From NCBI RefSeq assembly GCF_000012365.1, contig NC_007650.1, positions 1,426,001 through 1,490,000 of the forward strand: a DNA stretch of 64,000 nucleotides, read 5' to 3'. Each line of letters opens with the position of its first letter. Position 1 is the stretch's first letter. The translations under genes were made by a program, and so were the position numbers. Below are positions 52,206-60,854 of this stretch, piece after piece. This DNA comes from Burkholderia thailandensis E264. GTDB taxonomy: Bacteria; Pseudomonadota; Gammaproteobacteria; Burkholderiales; Burkholderiaceae. The notes below the pieces were generated by a model, which worked only from the letters and a program-made list of their open reading frames with translations, ran no database searches and was not told where the DNA came from.

Positions 52206-53051
52206 ATGGATCGCGCTCATCGAGAATCGGCGAGTCCGGTCGAGACGTTGCTCGACGGCATGATCGGGAAGAACGCGTATTTTCCGCGCCGCATCGGCGG
52301 CGCGATGCGCGTGCATGCACTCGGCGATCATGCGGTCGTCAACAGCGGGCTCGCGACCGACACGTTCAATCTGGTCATCAGCCGGGCGGCCGACGGGGCG
52401 CAGGCGAACGCGGTCGCGCCGATCGCGCGCGACTTCGACGAAGCCGGCCTGCCGGCCGCATGGTGGACTTGCCGCAGCGGGCCGGACGCCGCGTTCTCGC
52501 GAGCGCTCGGCGACGCGGGATTCGTCGACGACGAAACGAGCGTCGGGATGCTCGCCGAGCTGGACGCGCTGCCGTGCGTCGAGCCTCCGCGCGGATTCCG
52601 GGTGCGCCAGATCAGCGAGGCGGGCGACGTCGCGCGCTTCGGCGCGCTGATCTGCGCGCTGTTCGATCCGCCCGATCCGTTCGTCGACGCGTTCTATCTG
52701 CACGTCGCCGCGCTGGAGATCGACACCGCCGAGCCGCTGAAGCTGTTCATCGGCGAGATCGACGGCCGCGCGGTCAGCACGGCCGCGCTCTATCTCGATG
52801 CCGGCACCGCGCACGTGTTCGACATCAGCACGGCGGCGCACGCGCGAAGGCGCGGCTATGCGCGCGCCATCACCCACTTCGTGCTCGCGCATGCGAGAGA
52901 CCGGCTCGGCGCGGACCGCGCGGCGCTGCAGGCGTCGCCGGAAGGTCTGAACGTCTATCGGCGTCTCGGCTTTCGGCCGGTGTGCGAGTTTCGCGTGTAT
53001 TCGAACCGCGCCGCGGTTCTGGAGAGAAGCCATGACCAGCATCCCCGTTAG
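52206..53051 (+). CDS. GNAT-family acetyltransferase
   Basis: A 281-residue protein. The C-terminal half has the GNAT fold signature: VFDISTAAHARRRGYARAITHFVLAHARDR matches the acetyl-CoA binding loop (Q/RxxGxG/A) and LYRRLGF-type ending reads NVYRRLGFRP. The N-terminal half has no clear motif but may be a second, degenerate GNAT domain, as in other proteins of this length. It begins four bases after the hydroxylase stop and overlaps the thioesterase by 20 bases. It may acetylate an intermediate or the final antibiotic for self-protection; known bactobolins are not acetylated to my knowledge, which favours a transient or protective role. Confidence 0.85.
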   Translation: MDRAHRESASPVETLLDGMIGKNAYFPRRIGGAMRVHALGDHAVVNSGLATDTFNLVISRAADGAQANAVAPIARDFDEAGLPAAWWTCRSGPDAAFSRALGDAGFVDDETSVGMLAELDALPCVEPPRGFRVRQISEAGDVARFGALICALFDPPDPFVDAFYLHVAALEIDTAEPLKLFIGEIDGRAVSTAALYLDAGTAHVFDISTAAHARRRGYARAITHFVLAHARDRLGADRAALQASPEGLNVYRRLGFRPVCEFRVYSNRAAVLERSHDQHPR

Positions 53052-53874
53052 ACTCGATCAGTTTCCGCCCGCCGCCGATCCGGCCGCCCCGGCGGCGGCG
53101 TTTCCCGCTCCGGCCGCGAAGGCCGCGATCCGCACGCTGGTTGCGCCGTCGCCCGGCGGCGCGCACGTGCTGTGCATTCCATGGGCCGGCGCGAGCATCG
53201 AGCGCTTCTTCGCGTGGAAGCGGCATCTGCCGGCGGGCGTCGGTTTGTCGGGCGTCCAGTTGCCCGGACGCGGGGCGCGCGCGCACGAGCCGTCGCCGAC
53301 GGATCTCGTCGCGCTGCTCGACGAGATCGCGGCCGAATACCTCGCGCTGCCCGATCCGCCGCGCATCCTGTTCGGGCATAGCTTCGGCGCGCTGATCGCG
53401 TTCGAGATCGCGACGCGCGTGAGCCGCGCGGCCGGCCAGGCGGGCGGCGATCCGTTCGTGCGGCTCGTCGTGTCGGGGCTGTCCGCGCCGAGCGTGATCG
53501 CCGAGGAAAAGCGGATCGCCCATCTCGACGACGACGCGTTCAGCGCGGAAGTGCACGCGCTCAACGGAATGCCGCCTGAAATCGCGCGCAGCCCCGAATC
53601 GCTGCGCTACTTCATGGCCGTCCTGCGATGCGATTTCCGGCTGTACGAATCGTATTCGTTCGACGCGGATCGTCCGCCGCTGCGCTGTCCGATCGCCGTG
53701 TGCTCCGGCCGCGACGATCCGAGCGTGTCGGAGCACGGGCTGAACGCGTGGGCCGCGCTCACGACGGGCGAGTGCCGGCGTCACGATTTCGACGGCGATC
53801 ACTTCTTCATCGCGGACCACGCGGCCGCGATGCTCGGCCTCGCGCTGGACGCCGAAAGCACGCTCGTCGGCTGA
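53032..53874 (+). CDS. Type II thioesterase
   Basis: A 280-residue alpha/beta-hydrolase of the editing thioesterase type. The nucleophile is in LFGHSFGALIAFE (GxSxG), an aspartate lies in CSGRDDPSVS and the histidine in DFDGDHFFIADH. The N-terminal 35 residues are alanine/proline-rich, so a later start is possible, but GGAG precedes the ATG at 53032. Such enzymes remove wrong or stalled acyl groups from carrier proteins; several free carriers in this cluster make that useful. It could also release the final product, because no thioesterase is fused to the assembly line. Confidence 0.9.
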   Translation: MTSIPVRLDQFPPAADPAAPAAAFPAPAAKAAIRTLVAPSPGGAHVLCIPWAGASIERFFAWKRHLPAGVGLSGVQLPGRGARAHEPSPTDLVALLDEIAAEYLALPDPPRILFGHSFGALIAFEIATRVSRAAGQAGGDPFVRLVVSGLSAPSVIAEEKRIAHLDDDAFSAEVHALNGMPPEIARSPESLRYFMAVLRCDFRLYESYSFDADRPPLRCPIAVCSGRDDPSVSEHGLNAWAALTTGECRRHDFDGDHFFIADHAAAMLGLALDAESTLVG

Positions 53875-53934
53875 GCGGCGCCGCCTTTCTTTCCATTCCT
53901 TTTCTCGAATCGTCATTTCCTGTCGACCACGTTC

Positions 53935-55161
53935 ATGAGCGAGACTTCGAAGCGCCATCCATCCCTCGTGTTGATCCTGATTCCGGTCGTGATGCTCGGC
54001 CAGCTCTCGATGGACATGTATCTGCCCGCGCTCGGCAGCCTGCAGGCGAGCATGCGCGCGACGGGCAGCGAGCTCCAGATGACGCTCAGCGCGTTCGTCG
54101 TGTCGCTCGGCGTATCGCAGTTCCTCGTCGGCGAGTTCGCGCGCCGCGCCGGGCGAGGGCGCGCGATCCGGATCGCGCTCGTCGGCTTCGTTTGCGCGAC
54201 GGCCGGCTGCGCGGTCACGTCGTCGATCGCGCTCTTCATCGTCTGCCGCGCGGTTCAGGGCATCGCGGCGGCGGTGTGCGTCGCGCTGTCGTACGCGGTG
54301 ATCGCCGATAACGCGAAGGACAGCCACGAAAGCATGCGCGGGATGACGATGCTCACCGTCGCGTCGACGGTCGCGCCGCTGATCGCGCCGGTGGCGGGCT
54401 CCCAGGTGCTTCAGCTCGCCGGCTCGTGGCGGGCCGTCTTCATGCTGCTGCTGTGCGTCGCGATCGTCGCGGTTCTCGCGTTCTTCGCGCAACCGGCGGC
54501 CCGCTTCGATGCGCGCGCGCACGATGCGTCGAAGCCGGCCCGCAAGATCTATCTCGGGATCGTGACGTCTTCGCAATTCTGGCGCTATGCGCTGCTTTGC
54601 TCGATCGGCACGACGATCAATTTCTGCTTCTTCTCGTTCCTGCCCGGCATCCTGCTGGTTCAGAACGGGCTTACGCAGAACCAGTTTTCCGCCGCGTTCT
54701 TCCTGTGCGGGCTGACCGAGATCGCGGGCTCGCTGCTCGCGCCGCGGATCAGCAAACTGATCGGCCCTCCGGGACTGGCGGGGCTCGCCTGCGTCTGCTG
54801 CGCGCTCGGCGGCTTCGGCGTCGCCTATTTTTCGACGACGCCAAATGCCGTCGTGCCGATCGTCGCCGCGTTCTCGATCGTCGAGCTGGGAACCGGCATG
54901 CTGATCGCGCCGTGCTTCTCCGCGGCGCTGTACCTGTTCCGCTCGACGTCCAACGAAGCGTCCGCGATCTGCGGTTTCCAGCAATTCATGATCGCGGCCG
55001 GCGTCGCGACGTTCGCCGCCGCGATGAAGTGGCAATCGTCGTACGCGCTCGGCATCCTGATCGGCGTCGCCGCGCTGATCGGCGCGGCGCTCTGCGGCAC
55101 GCTGCCGGGGGGCGCGCAAGCCGACGAGCAGACGGCGGGGGTGCCGCTGAATTCAGACTAG
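53935..55161 (+). CDS. MFS drug transporter, Bcr/CflA type
   Basis: A 408-residue, 12-helix major facilitator of the DHA1 family. The first helix VMLGQLSMDMYLPALGSLQ is characteristic of the Bcr/CflA branch, followed by VSLGVSQFLVGEFARRAGRGRAI and RAVQGIAAAVCVALSYAVI. It is the last gene of the plus-strand operon and very likely exports the antibiotic, giving self-resistance. It begins 60 bases after the thioesterase gene. Confidence 0.9.
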   Translation: MSETSKRHPSLVLILIPVVMLGQLSMDMYLPALGSLQASMRATGSELQMTLSAFVVSLGVSQFLVGEFARRAGRGRAIRIALVGFVCATAGCAVTSSIALFIVCRAVQGIAAAVCVALSYAVIADNAKDSHESMRGMTMLTVASTVAPLIAPVAGSQVLQLAGSWRAVFMLLLCVAIVAVLAFFAQPAARFDARAHDASKPARKIYLGIVTSSQFWRYALLCSIGTTINFCFFSFLPGILLVQNGLTQNQFSAAFFLCGLTEIAGSLLAPRISKLIGPPGLAGLACVCCALGGFGVAYFSTTPNAVVPIVAAFSIVELGTGMLIAPCFSAALYLFRSTSNEASAICGFQQFMIAAGVATFAAAMKWQSSYALGILIGVAALIGAALCGTLPGGAQADEQTAGVPLNSD

Positions 55162-55179
55162 CGTTCGGCCGGATTCGAT

Positions 55180-55204
55180 TCGCCCCGCGCGTGTCGCGGG
55201 GCGA
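55180..55204 (+). terminator. Terminator-like hairpin after the exporter gene
   Basis: A 10-base perfect stem (TCGCCCCGCG / CGCGGGGCGA) with a 5-base loop begins 18 bases after the exporter stop. There is no U-run, so termination would be weak or assisted. It lies between two convergent genes and may act on both strands. Confidence 0.45.
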
Positions 55205-55284
55205 TCGTCCGGGGAAGCGGGCAAGGCGGTGGAATGAGCCCGCTCGGGAAAGCCGCGACGGAAGGCGAGAGAAGAAGTTGGTGG

Positions 55285-55329
55285 AAGAGGCTGGTGAGCA
55301 AGAGGCTGGTGAGCAAGAGGCTGGTGAGA
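55285..55329. repeat. Three tandem copies of a 15-bp unit
   Basis: The unit AAGAGGCTGGTGAGC occurs three times head to tail (55285-55299, 55300-55314, 55315-55329); the last copy differs at its final base. The unit length is a multiple of three but no real gene covers it. It lies in the non-coding gap between the exporter and the TauD gene, probably a slippage-type repeat. Confidence 0.75.
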
Positions 55330-55423
55330 TGGGCCGCCCGGCGAATCGCCCGGCAATCGGCGAATGATCGACGGCTTCGCGAAATCGACCGATTGCCGGC
55401 GTGCCCGTTTGGCGCTTGCCGGC

Positions 55424-56269
55424 TTACTGATAGAACGGCTTCGGGCCGGACACCATCACGCGCCGCATGATGCGATTGCCGACGGGCGGATTCGGCGAGT
55501 TGGTGTGGATCAGCGATGCGTTGTCCCAGATCACGAGGTCTTCGTTCGTGTAGCGATGGCGGTAGATGAAATCCTCGTTGCGGCAATGCGCGAAGATGCG
55601 ATCGAGGATCTCGTCGCTTTCCTCGTGTGAATAGCCTTCGATCCGGTCCGTGTGCGCCCAGTTGACGAAGATCGAGCGTCGGCGCGTATGCGGATGGGTG
55701 CGCACCGCGGGATGCGAGACGGTCGGCTTGAAATCGTCTTCCGCGATGTTGAGATCGAAGCCGATCTTCCTGCATCGCTTCACGAGGCTGCTGTCGAGAC
55801 TGAAGATCGCGTTCCTGCCGTCGATCGCCGACTTCAGTTCGTCGGGAAGCGTCTCGTACGCGGCGAACATGTTCGCGAACCAGGTGTCGCCATGCGCATC
55901 GGGCACCGATTCGGCGTAGAAGAACGTCATTTTCGCCGGATGTTCGAGATAGCACAGATCCGAATGCCAGAGCTCGAACGGCGGCGTCGGGTAGCCTACC
56001 GGCTTGCCGTCCGTCGTCACGTTCGACACGATCGTCATTTCCGGGAACGAAGACGTGTTGGTCGTCATCGGGTGCGGTTCGAGCTCGCCGAAATCCCGGC
56101 ACGCGGCGACTTGCTGCTCGCACGACAGGCGCTGGCCGGGAAACACGAGCAATTGATGTTCGGACAACAAACCGATGATGTCGTCGCGCGTCTGCGACGA
56201 CAGCGGTTGCGAAAAATCGATGCCTCGAATCTCTGCGCCGAGCGCAGGGGACAATTTGCGTGAAATCAT
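55424..56269 (-). CDS. TauD/TfdA-family 2-oxoglutarate-dependent dioxygenase
   Basis: A 281-residue oxygenase with the full facial triad: H102-S-D104 in ELWHSDLCYL and H255 in ASLIHTNSP, plus arginines at 266-270 for 2-oxoglutarate. Length and layout match taurine/2,4-D dioxygenases. It is convergent with the exporter gene and has AGGA before the ATG. A lux-box-like site lies about 155 bases upstream, which ties it to the quorum-sensing regulon and supports a role as a hydroxylating tailoring enzyme of the bactobolin-type product. The alternative, a sulfonate or herbicide catabolic enzyme captured by chance next to the cluster, is less likely given that site. Confidence 0.88.
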   Translation of the reverse strand: MISRKLSPALGAEIRGIDFSQPLSSQTRDDIIGLLSEHQLLVFPGQRLSCEQQVAACRDFGELEPHPMTTNTSSFPEMTIVSNVTTDGKPVGYPTPPFELWHSDLCYLEHPAKMTFFYAESVPDAHGDTWFANMFAAYETLPDELKSAIDGRNAIFSLDSSLVKRCRKIGFDLNIAEDDFKPTVSHPAVRTHPHTRRRSIFVNWAHTDRIEGYSHEESDEILDRIFAHCRNEDFIYRHRYTNEDLVIWDNASLIHTNSPNPPVGNRIMRRVMVSGPKPFYQ

Positions 56270-57042
56270 GCGAAATCCTGTGGTGACGATGTTGGATCGT
56301 GATGCGCTTCGAGCGGAATCCGGATGCGAATTCGATTTCGATATTCGATCGGAAATTGGATTCCTGATTAAATTAAAGGAATGAAAAAAATATCGTTCGG
56401 AATACGTGCTGTCTAGCTATCAATTTTCACAGGTCGCTATCGCGGATCAGGACGATATCGAGAATCGCAAAGGCGAATGAATGGCTCGAATGGCGTGAAA
56501 TCGATTTTCCGCCGGGGCCGAGTTCGCCGTTGCAGATTCACGCGCGCAACCGCGACGCGCGACTTCGACCGGCTCATTCGGTTCCGGACCGTGGCCGAAG
56601 ACGGCCGAAGGGCGCGGCTCACGGCTTGTTGCGGCACGTCGAACACGCACGATCCGCTGGACGTGGCGCGGCGCACACGCTTGCACGCCGCGGGCGCATC
56701 ACACGCCCATACGTTCGCCCGCGATTCGCGCCGCACGTCTCGCGCGACGCGCGCGCATTCCGTTTCGAGCGTTTACTTCACACACGCGCCGCCGGCGGGT
56801 TTTAAACGATCGTTATCCGATCGGACGACATTTCCGGCTTTCTCCGCAACGATTTTGCGATGCGACTCAAACGGCGAGTGCCGCAGCCGTCGCGTCGGCC
56901 GGCCGACTCTCGACCTTTGTCCGCCTTGACCCCGCGCACGACGGATGGCTCAATCAGCCAGCGCCGTGCGTAAACCCGTCGAAAGCGGGCCGCCGGCCGA
57001 ACTTTCCACCGAACAAGATCCGAGAACAACTGGAGGAGCTAC
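56270..57042. other. Intergenic region upstream of TauD and S15 genes
   Basis: A 773-base divergent spacer. The part next to the TauD gene (56290-56440) is AT-rich and contains a lux-box-like site. The right part is GC-rich with arginine-rich frames, for example 56477-56929, that show no domain and have poor starts. The promoter of the S15-type gene should lie near 56790-57000; GGAGGAG precedes its ATG. Confidence 0.5.
56415..56434 (-). promoter_or_regulatory. Putative lux box upstream of the TauD gene
   Basis: On the minus strand the site reads ACCTGTGAAAATTGATAGCT, with CT-N12-AG spacing. It matches the luxI site at 14 of 20 positions, including ACCTGT and the central AAA. Its centre is about 155 bases before the TauD ATG. 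Confidence 0.6.
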
Positions 57043-58761
57043 ATGAAATTTGCGCGTTTGATCGCGGGCGCGAGCGTCGCGCTTGCCGCATCGTTCGCTC
57101 ACGCGGGCGTATCCTGCCGGCCCGCAACGCCCGCCGAAGCGGCCGTCTACACGACGCCGTTCCAGTTTCCCGGCGTGAGCTCGCCGAAGGACGGCACCTG
57201 CTGGGTCAACAACCAGACCGTCATTGCGACGGACGGCACGCGGCTCACGGCGAACGTGTTCCTGCCGAAAATCACGAGCCCAGACCAGAAGTTTCCGGCG
57301 ATCGTGATGATCTCGAGCTGGGCCGCATCCGATTTCTTCGAATACCTCGGCCAGCAGCGCAAGCTCGCGCAGGACGGCTACATCGTGCTCGCGTACACCG
57401 CGCGCGGCTTCTATCTGTCCGGCGGCCAGGTCGAGGTGGCGAGCCCGCAGGACGTGAAGGACGTGTCGTCGGCGGTCGACTGGGTGTCCGCGAACACGCC
57501 CGCCGATCCGGACAAGCTCGCGGTGAGCGGCATCTCGTACGGCGCGGGGCTGTCGCTGCTCGCGCTCGCGCAGGACAAGCGGCTGAAGACGGCGGCCGCG
57601 CTCTCCGGCTGGGGCGATCTCGTCGATCAGCTGTACGGGGCCGAGTCGCCGAACGCGACGTGGAGCTCGGTGCTGTTCCTGTCCGGCAAGGTGACCGGGC
57701 GGCTCGATCCGATCGTCGACCAGTACGTGAAGGCGCTGCTCGATCCGAACACGACGCAGGCGAAGGTCGAGGAGATCACCGCGTGGGCGCAGGCGCGCTC
57801 GCCGTCGACGTATCTCGACACGCTGAACCGCCGCGGCGCACCGATCTTCATCAGCAAGAACTTCGAAGACGACATGTTCACGCCGAATTCGTCGATGAAG
57901 CTGTTCTCGAAGCTGACGGTGCCGAAGAAGCTGCTGCTGAATCCGGGCATCCATGCGCAGGCCGAGATTCCGGGCGCGCTCCTCGGTGCGCCGAACTATC
58001 CGTACGATCAGGCGCATCGCTGGTTCGACCGCTGGCTGAAGGGCGTGCGCAACGGCGTGGACACCGAGCCCCAGGTATCGATGCAGATCAAGTTCACGAA
58101 TACGCGCGAGTCGTTCGACACGTGGCCCGCGAGCAACGTGCACGCACAGACGCTGTACATCGGGCCGCGCGGCGCGTTGCGCTGGGATCTGTCGTGCCTG
58201 TGCACGAAGGGCGTTTCGGGTACGCTGCAGGGCGCGCCGAACCGCACCGCGGGCGCCGACCTGATCCAGAATTTCTCGGACACGACCGCGACGAGCGGCC
58301 CGATTCCGGTGCTGTCGACGTTCGGCGAGAGCCTCGGCGCGCCCGTCGTCAATCAGCTCGCCACCGTCAATCTCGCGACGGGCGTGCGCTACGAGGGCGC
58401 GGCGCTCGCGCAGCCGCTGCATCTGCGCGGCGCGGCGCAGCTGAACCTGCGTGCGACGCCGTCGCAGGCGCGCGCGCAGGTGGTCGCGTATCTGTACGAC
58501 GTCGATGCGCTCGGCTTCGGCAAGCTGATCACCCACGGCGCACGAACCGTGCACTGGGCGAACCCGGGCACGACGATCGATTTCCCGATCGAGTTCTCGG
58601 CGATCGCGTACGACGTGCCCGCGGGCCATCACATCGGTGTCGTGCTCGATACGCGCGACAGTCTCTACCAGCCGCCCGTCAATCCGGGCGAACGGTTCGG
58701 CGTGACATTCCAGTTCGACCCGAACCGGCAATCGACGCTCGTGTTGCCGGTGCGCTCGTGA
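57043..58761 (+). CDS. Secreted S15/CocE-type hydrolase (X-Pro dipeptidyl-peptidase-like)
   Basis: A 572-residue protein with a clear signal peptide (MKFARLIAGASVALAASFAHA). The catalytic alpha/beta domain has the nucleophile serine in SGISYGAGLSLL (about 165), an aspartate in NFEDDMFTP (about 275) and a histidine in NPGIHAQ (about 303). The C-terminal third is the beta-rich PepX_C domain found in cocaine esterase and X-Pro dipeptidyl-peptidases. GGAGGAG lies just before the ATG. It should act in the periplasm or outside the cell on peptides or esters. No link to the antibiotic cluster is seen; it appears to begin the chromosomal flank. Confidence 0.88.
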   Translation: MKFARLIAGASVALAASFAHAGVSCRPATPAEAAVYTTPFQFPGVSSPKDGTCWVNNQTVIATDGTRLTANVFLPKITSPDQKFPAIVMISSWAASDFFEYLGQQRKLAQDGYIVLAYTARGFYLSGGQVEVASPQDVKDVSSAVDWVSANTPADPDKLAVSGISYGAGLSLLALAQDKRLKTAAALSGWGDLVDQLYGAESPNATWSSVLFLSGKVTGRLDPIVDQYVKALLDPNTTQAKVEEITAWAQARSPSTYLDTLNRRGAPIFISKNFEDDMFTPNSSMKLFSKLTVPKKLLLNPGIHAQAEIPGALLGAPNYPYDQAHRWFDRWLKGVRNGVDTEPQVSMQIKFTNTRESFDTWPASNVHAQTLYIGPRGALRWDLSCLCTKGVSGTLQGAPNRTAGADLIQNFSDTTATSGPIPVLSTFGESLGAPVVNQLATVNLATGVRYEGAALAQPLHLRGAAQLNLRATPSQARAQVVAYLYDVDALGFGKLITHGARTVHWANPGTTIDFPIEFSAIAYDVPAGHHIGVVLDTRDSLYQPPVNPGERFGVTFQFDPNRQSTLVLPVRS

Positions 58762-59099
58762 CGCGGCGCGCGCATCGGACGCACGACGCACGTCGCCGTC
58801 CGGCCGCGCGCATGGAATACAACGCCCGGCGCGGTCGGCCGGGCGTCGACAAAAAAATGGACGGTCGTATCGCTACGCCGTCCTGAAGCGCCTCTTTCGA
58901 GGTAGGGTATTCGTTCGCCGGTCTTCGATCCCGCTTTCCTCGTGCCAGCCGGTCTGCTCCCCGTATGAGTCGGCCCCGTCGCTGCGCGGCTGGCCTGCCC
59001 CTGCCTGTCCTGGCGAGGACTGTCCCCGTCGCGTTCGTCCCGCCTGCCTTTCTTCTTTCCCCGTAGCGATTGTTCTGTCCGCGATCCGTGCGGCCGGCG
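58762..59099. other. Intergenic region with a strong inverted repeat
   Basis: A 338-base gap between convergent genes. A 9-base perfect stem (ACGCCCGGC 58822-58830 / GCCGGGCGT 58838-58846) lies 60 bases after the S15 gene and probably ends transcription from one or both sides, though an A-run rather than a U-run follows on the plus strand. No gene is apparent in the rest. Confidence 0.45.
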
Positions 59100-59885
59100 T
59101 CACACGCGCGCGAGGCCCGCCGGATCGATGATGCGAATCTGCTTGCCGCGCGGCGCGATCAGCTTGTCGCGCTGGAACTTCGACAGCATCCGGCTGACCG
59201 TCTCGAGCTTCATGCCGAGGTAGCAGCCGATTTCCTCGCGCGTCATCCGCAGGTTGAATTCGGCCGCCGAGTAGCCGCGCTTCTGGAAGCGCTCGGAGAT
59301 GTTGAGCAGGAACGCGGCGACGCGCTGCTCGGCCGTCATCGTGCCGAGCAGCATCATCTGGCTCGATTCGCGCACGATCTCGCCGCTCATCAGCCGATGG
59401 ACGTGGTGCTGCATCGGCTTGACTTCGCGGCACACCGCCTCGAGCTGTACGAACGGGATGATGCAGACCGTGCTGTCCTCGAGCGCGATCGCGTCGCTGT
59501 TGTGATGGCCGGCGCACACGCCGTCCAGGCCGAGCGTTTCGCCGACGATCTGGAAGCCCGTCACGTGCTCCTGGCCGTCGCGATGCATGACGACCGTCTT
59601 GAACGAGCCGGTGCGCACCGCGTAGATGCTCTGGAACGCGTCATGCGTGCGGAACAGCGTGTCGCCGCGCTTGACCTGGCGCGTCGAGCAGATCAGCGCG
59701 TCGAGCTTCGCGAATTCGTGTGCGTTCAGATCGGCGGGCATGCAGACCGTGCGCATCGCGCAGCTCGAGCAGCGCGGGACCTGACGCTTCGCCGCGTCGT
59801 CGCGCGCGGCGACCGCGCGCAGCGGCATCGTCACGCGCGGCCGCTGCGCGGGCGTGATAGCGTTGTGCGTTTGCGCTTGCAACAT
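59100..59885 (-). CDS. FNR/ANR-type oxygen-sensing transcriptional regulator
   Basis: A 261-residue Crp/Fnr-family regulator. The cysteines that hold the oxygen-sensitive iron-sulfur cluster are visible as C39-x2-C42-x5-C48 and C124. The cyclic-nucleotide-binding fold follows, and the C-terminal helix-turn-helix contains MTREEIGCYLGMKLETVSRMLSKFQRDKLI, with the E-S/T-x-x-R recognition pattern of FNR proteins. It should activate anaerobic or microaerobic genes at TTGAT-N4-ATCAA sites. The first about 30 residues may be extra; a later start is possible but must precede C39. It is followed downstream by unrelated sequence and preceded by a small receiver protein 12 bases upstream, so the two may be cotranscribed. 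Confidence 0.92.
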   Translation of the reverse strand: MLQAQTHNAITPAQRPRVTMPLRAVAARDDAAKRQVPRCSSCAMRTVCMPADLNAHEFAKLDALICSTRQVKRGDTLFRTHDAFQSIYAVRTGSFKTVVMHRDGQEHVTGFQIVGETLGLDGVCAGHHNSDAIALEDSTVCIIPFVQLEAVCREVKPMQHHVHRLMSGEIVRESSQMMLLGTMTAEQRVAAFLLNISERFQKRGYSAAEFNLRMTREEIGCYLGMKLETVSRMLSKFQRDKLIAPRGKQIRIIDPAGLARV

Positions 59886-59897
59886 GATCTGCTCCTG

Positions 59898-60308
59898 TCA
59901 TTCGGCCGCGCTTGGTCGGTGCGCGCTGGCCAGGGTTCTCACGGTGCGGCAGGCGGCGTCGACGTCGGCGGTCTTGTCGAAGAAGAAATCCGCCCCCGCT
60001 TCGCTGCATGCCGCGCGAAATGCCGCCCCGGACAGGTTGGTCAGCACGATCTTGACCACCCTCGGAGCGGCGCGCGTCAGCGCCGAAATCAATTCGAGCC
60101 CGCTGCCGCCCGTCAATCGCAATTCGATGACGGCGACGTCGGCGCCCGTTTCCAGAATGCCTGCCAGCGCGGCCGGGACGTCCTCGGCCTCGCCGACCAC
60201 CGCGACCCCGACGATCGTCTCGAGCAGCGACGTAAGGCGATCTCTGACAGGGGCCGCGTGGTCGACGAGAAACACTCTCAGAGGAGGGGTCGGCTCGCGT
60301 GCATCCAT
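59898..60308 (-). CDS. Single-domain receiver protein lacking the phospho-acceptor Asp
   Basis: A 136-residue response-regulator receiver domain with no output domain. The acidic D16 (FLVDHAAPVR) and the D111-K112 pair are present, but the phospho-acceptor aspartate is E62 (VAVIELRLTGG). Phosphorylation as in ordinary receivers is therefore not expected; glutamate at this place can mimic the phosphorylated state. It lies just upstream of the FNR-type gene in the same direction and downstream of a NarL-type two-component pair, so it may modulate one of these by protein contact. Confidence 0.85.
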   Translation of the reverse strand: MDAREPTPPLRVFLVDHAAPVRDRLTSLLETIVGVAVVGEAEDVPAALAGILETGADVAVIELRLTGGSGLELISALTRAAPRVVKIVLTNLSGAAFRAACSEAGADFFFDKTADVDAACRTVRTLASAHRPSAAE

Positions 60309-60854
60309 GGCAGGCAGTATGGGCCGCGCGGTCGCGACGCGAAATCAGCGCCAGGTGAAAATGGGGTAGGCGTTGGCTCGTTCGCTGTAGGGATATTCCT
60401 ACGAGGGTTTGCGCCGATGCGGACACGAAATCGGGGCCGGATGCCGGGCGGGCAGTGTAAGGGACGCGCCGCGCGGCGGCGAAGCGGGCGTCGGGCGGCG
60501 AAGGATTCGGCCCGCCGGCCGGCGGCCCACGGGCGCTCGCCGGTGCGGCGCGCCTGGCGGCGGCCCGAGGCGGGCGGGATGAGAACGGCGACGGGCGGCG
60601 AACGAAGCCGAGGGAGGCCGAGGGAAGGCGGGCGGGCAATGGCGCGCGCGACAACGCGACCACGATACGAACGGATGGCGCTCGCGGCGTGAATCGCGTC
60701 AATCCGACATTTCGGCGTCGGCGGAGAAAGCTGGTGGGACGGCGGGGGAGGCGCGGCGGCGGTAAGCGGCGGCGGAGGCTGCCGGAAACCGCGCATGGCG
60801 CGCGTCGGCGCGAAGGAGCGCGCCGCGACCGGCCCGCGGCCCGCGCCGCGTCGA
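60309..60854. other. GC-rich intergenic region
   Basis: A 546-base gap between two minus-strand genes. All frames are rich in arginine, alanine and proline without domain features. The promoter for the receiver protein and FNR gene should lie near 60310-60420, where the composition is less extreme. Nothing else is recognisable. Confidence 0.4.

Noticed and set aside
20810..56434. Malleilactone or thailandamide cluster
   Set aside because: Those lack the valine chlorination cassette, the CmlA-like protein and this LuxI/RsaM/LuxR arrangement; the gene set matches bactobolin.
56477..56929. 150-residue plus-strand frame between the TauD and S15 genes
   Set aside because: Low-complexity, arginine/serine-rich, no ribosome binding site or family resemblance.
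58822..58846. Standard Rho-independent terminator
   Set aside because: The stem is strong, but the run after it on the plus strand is A, not U; kept only as a hairpin within the intergenic entry.
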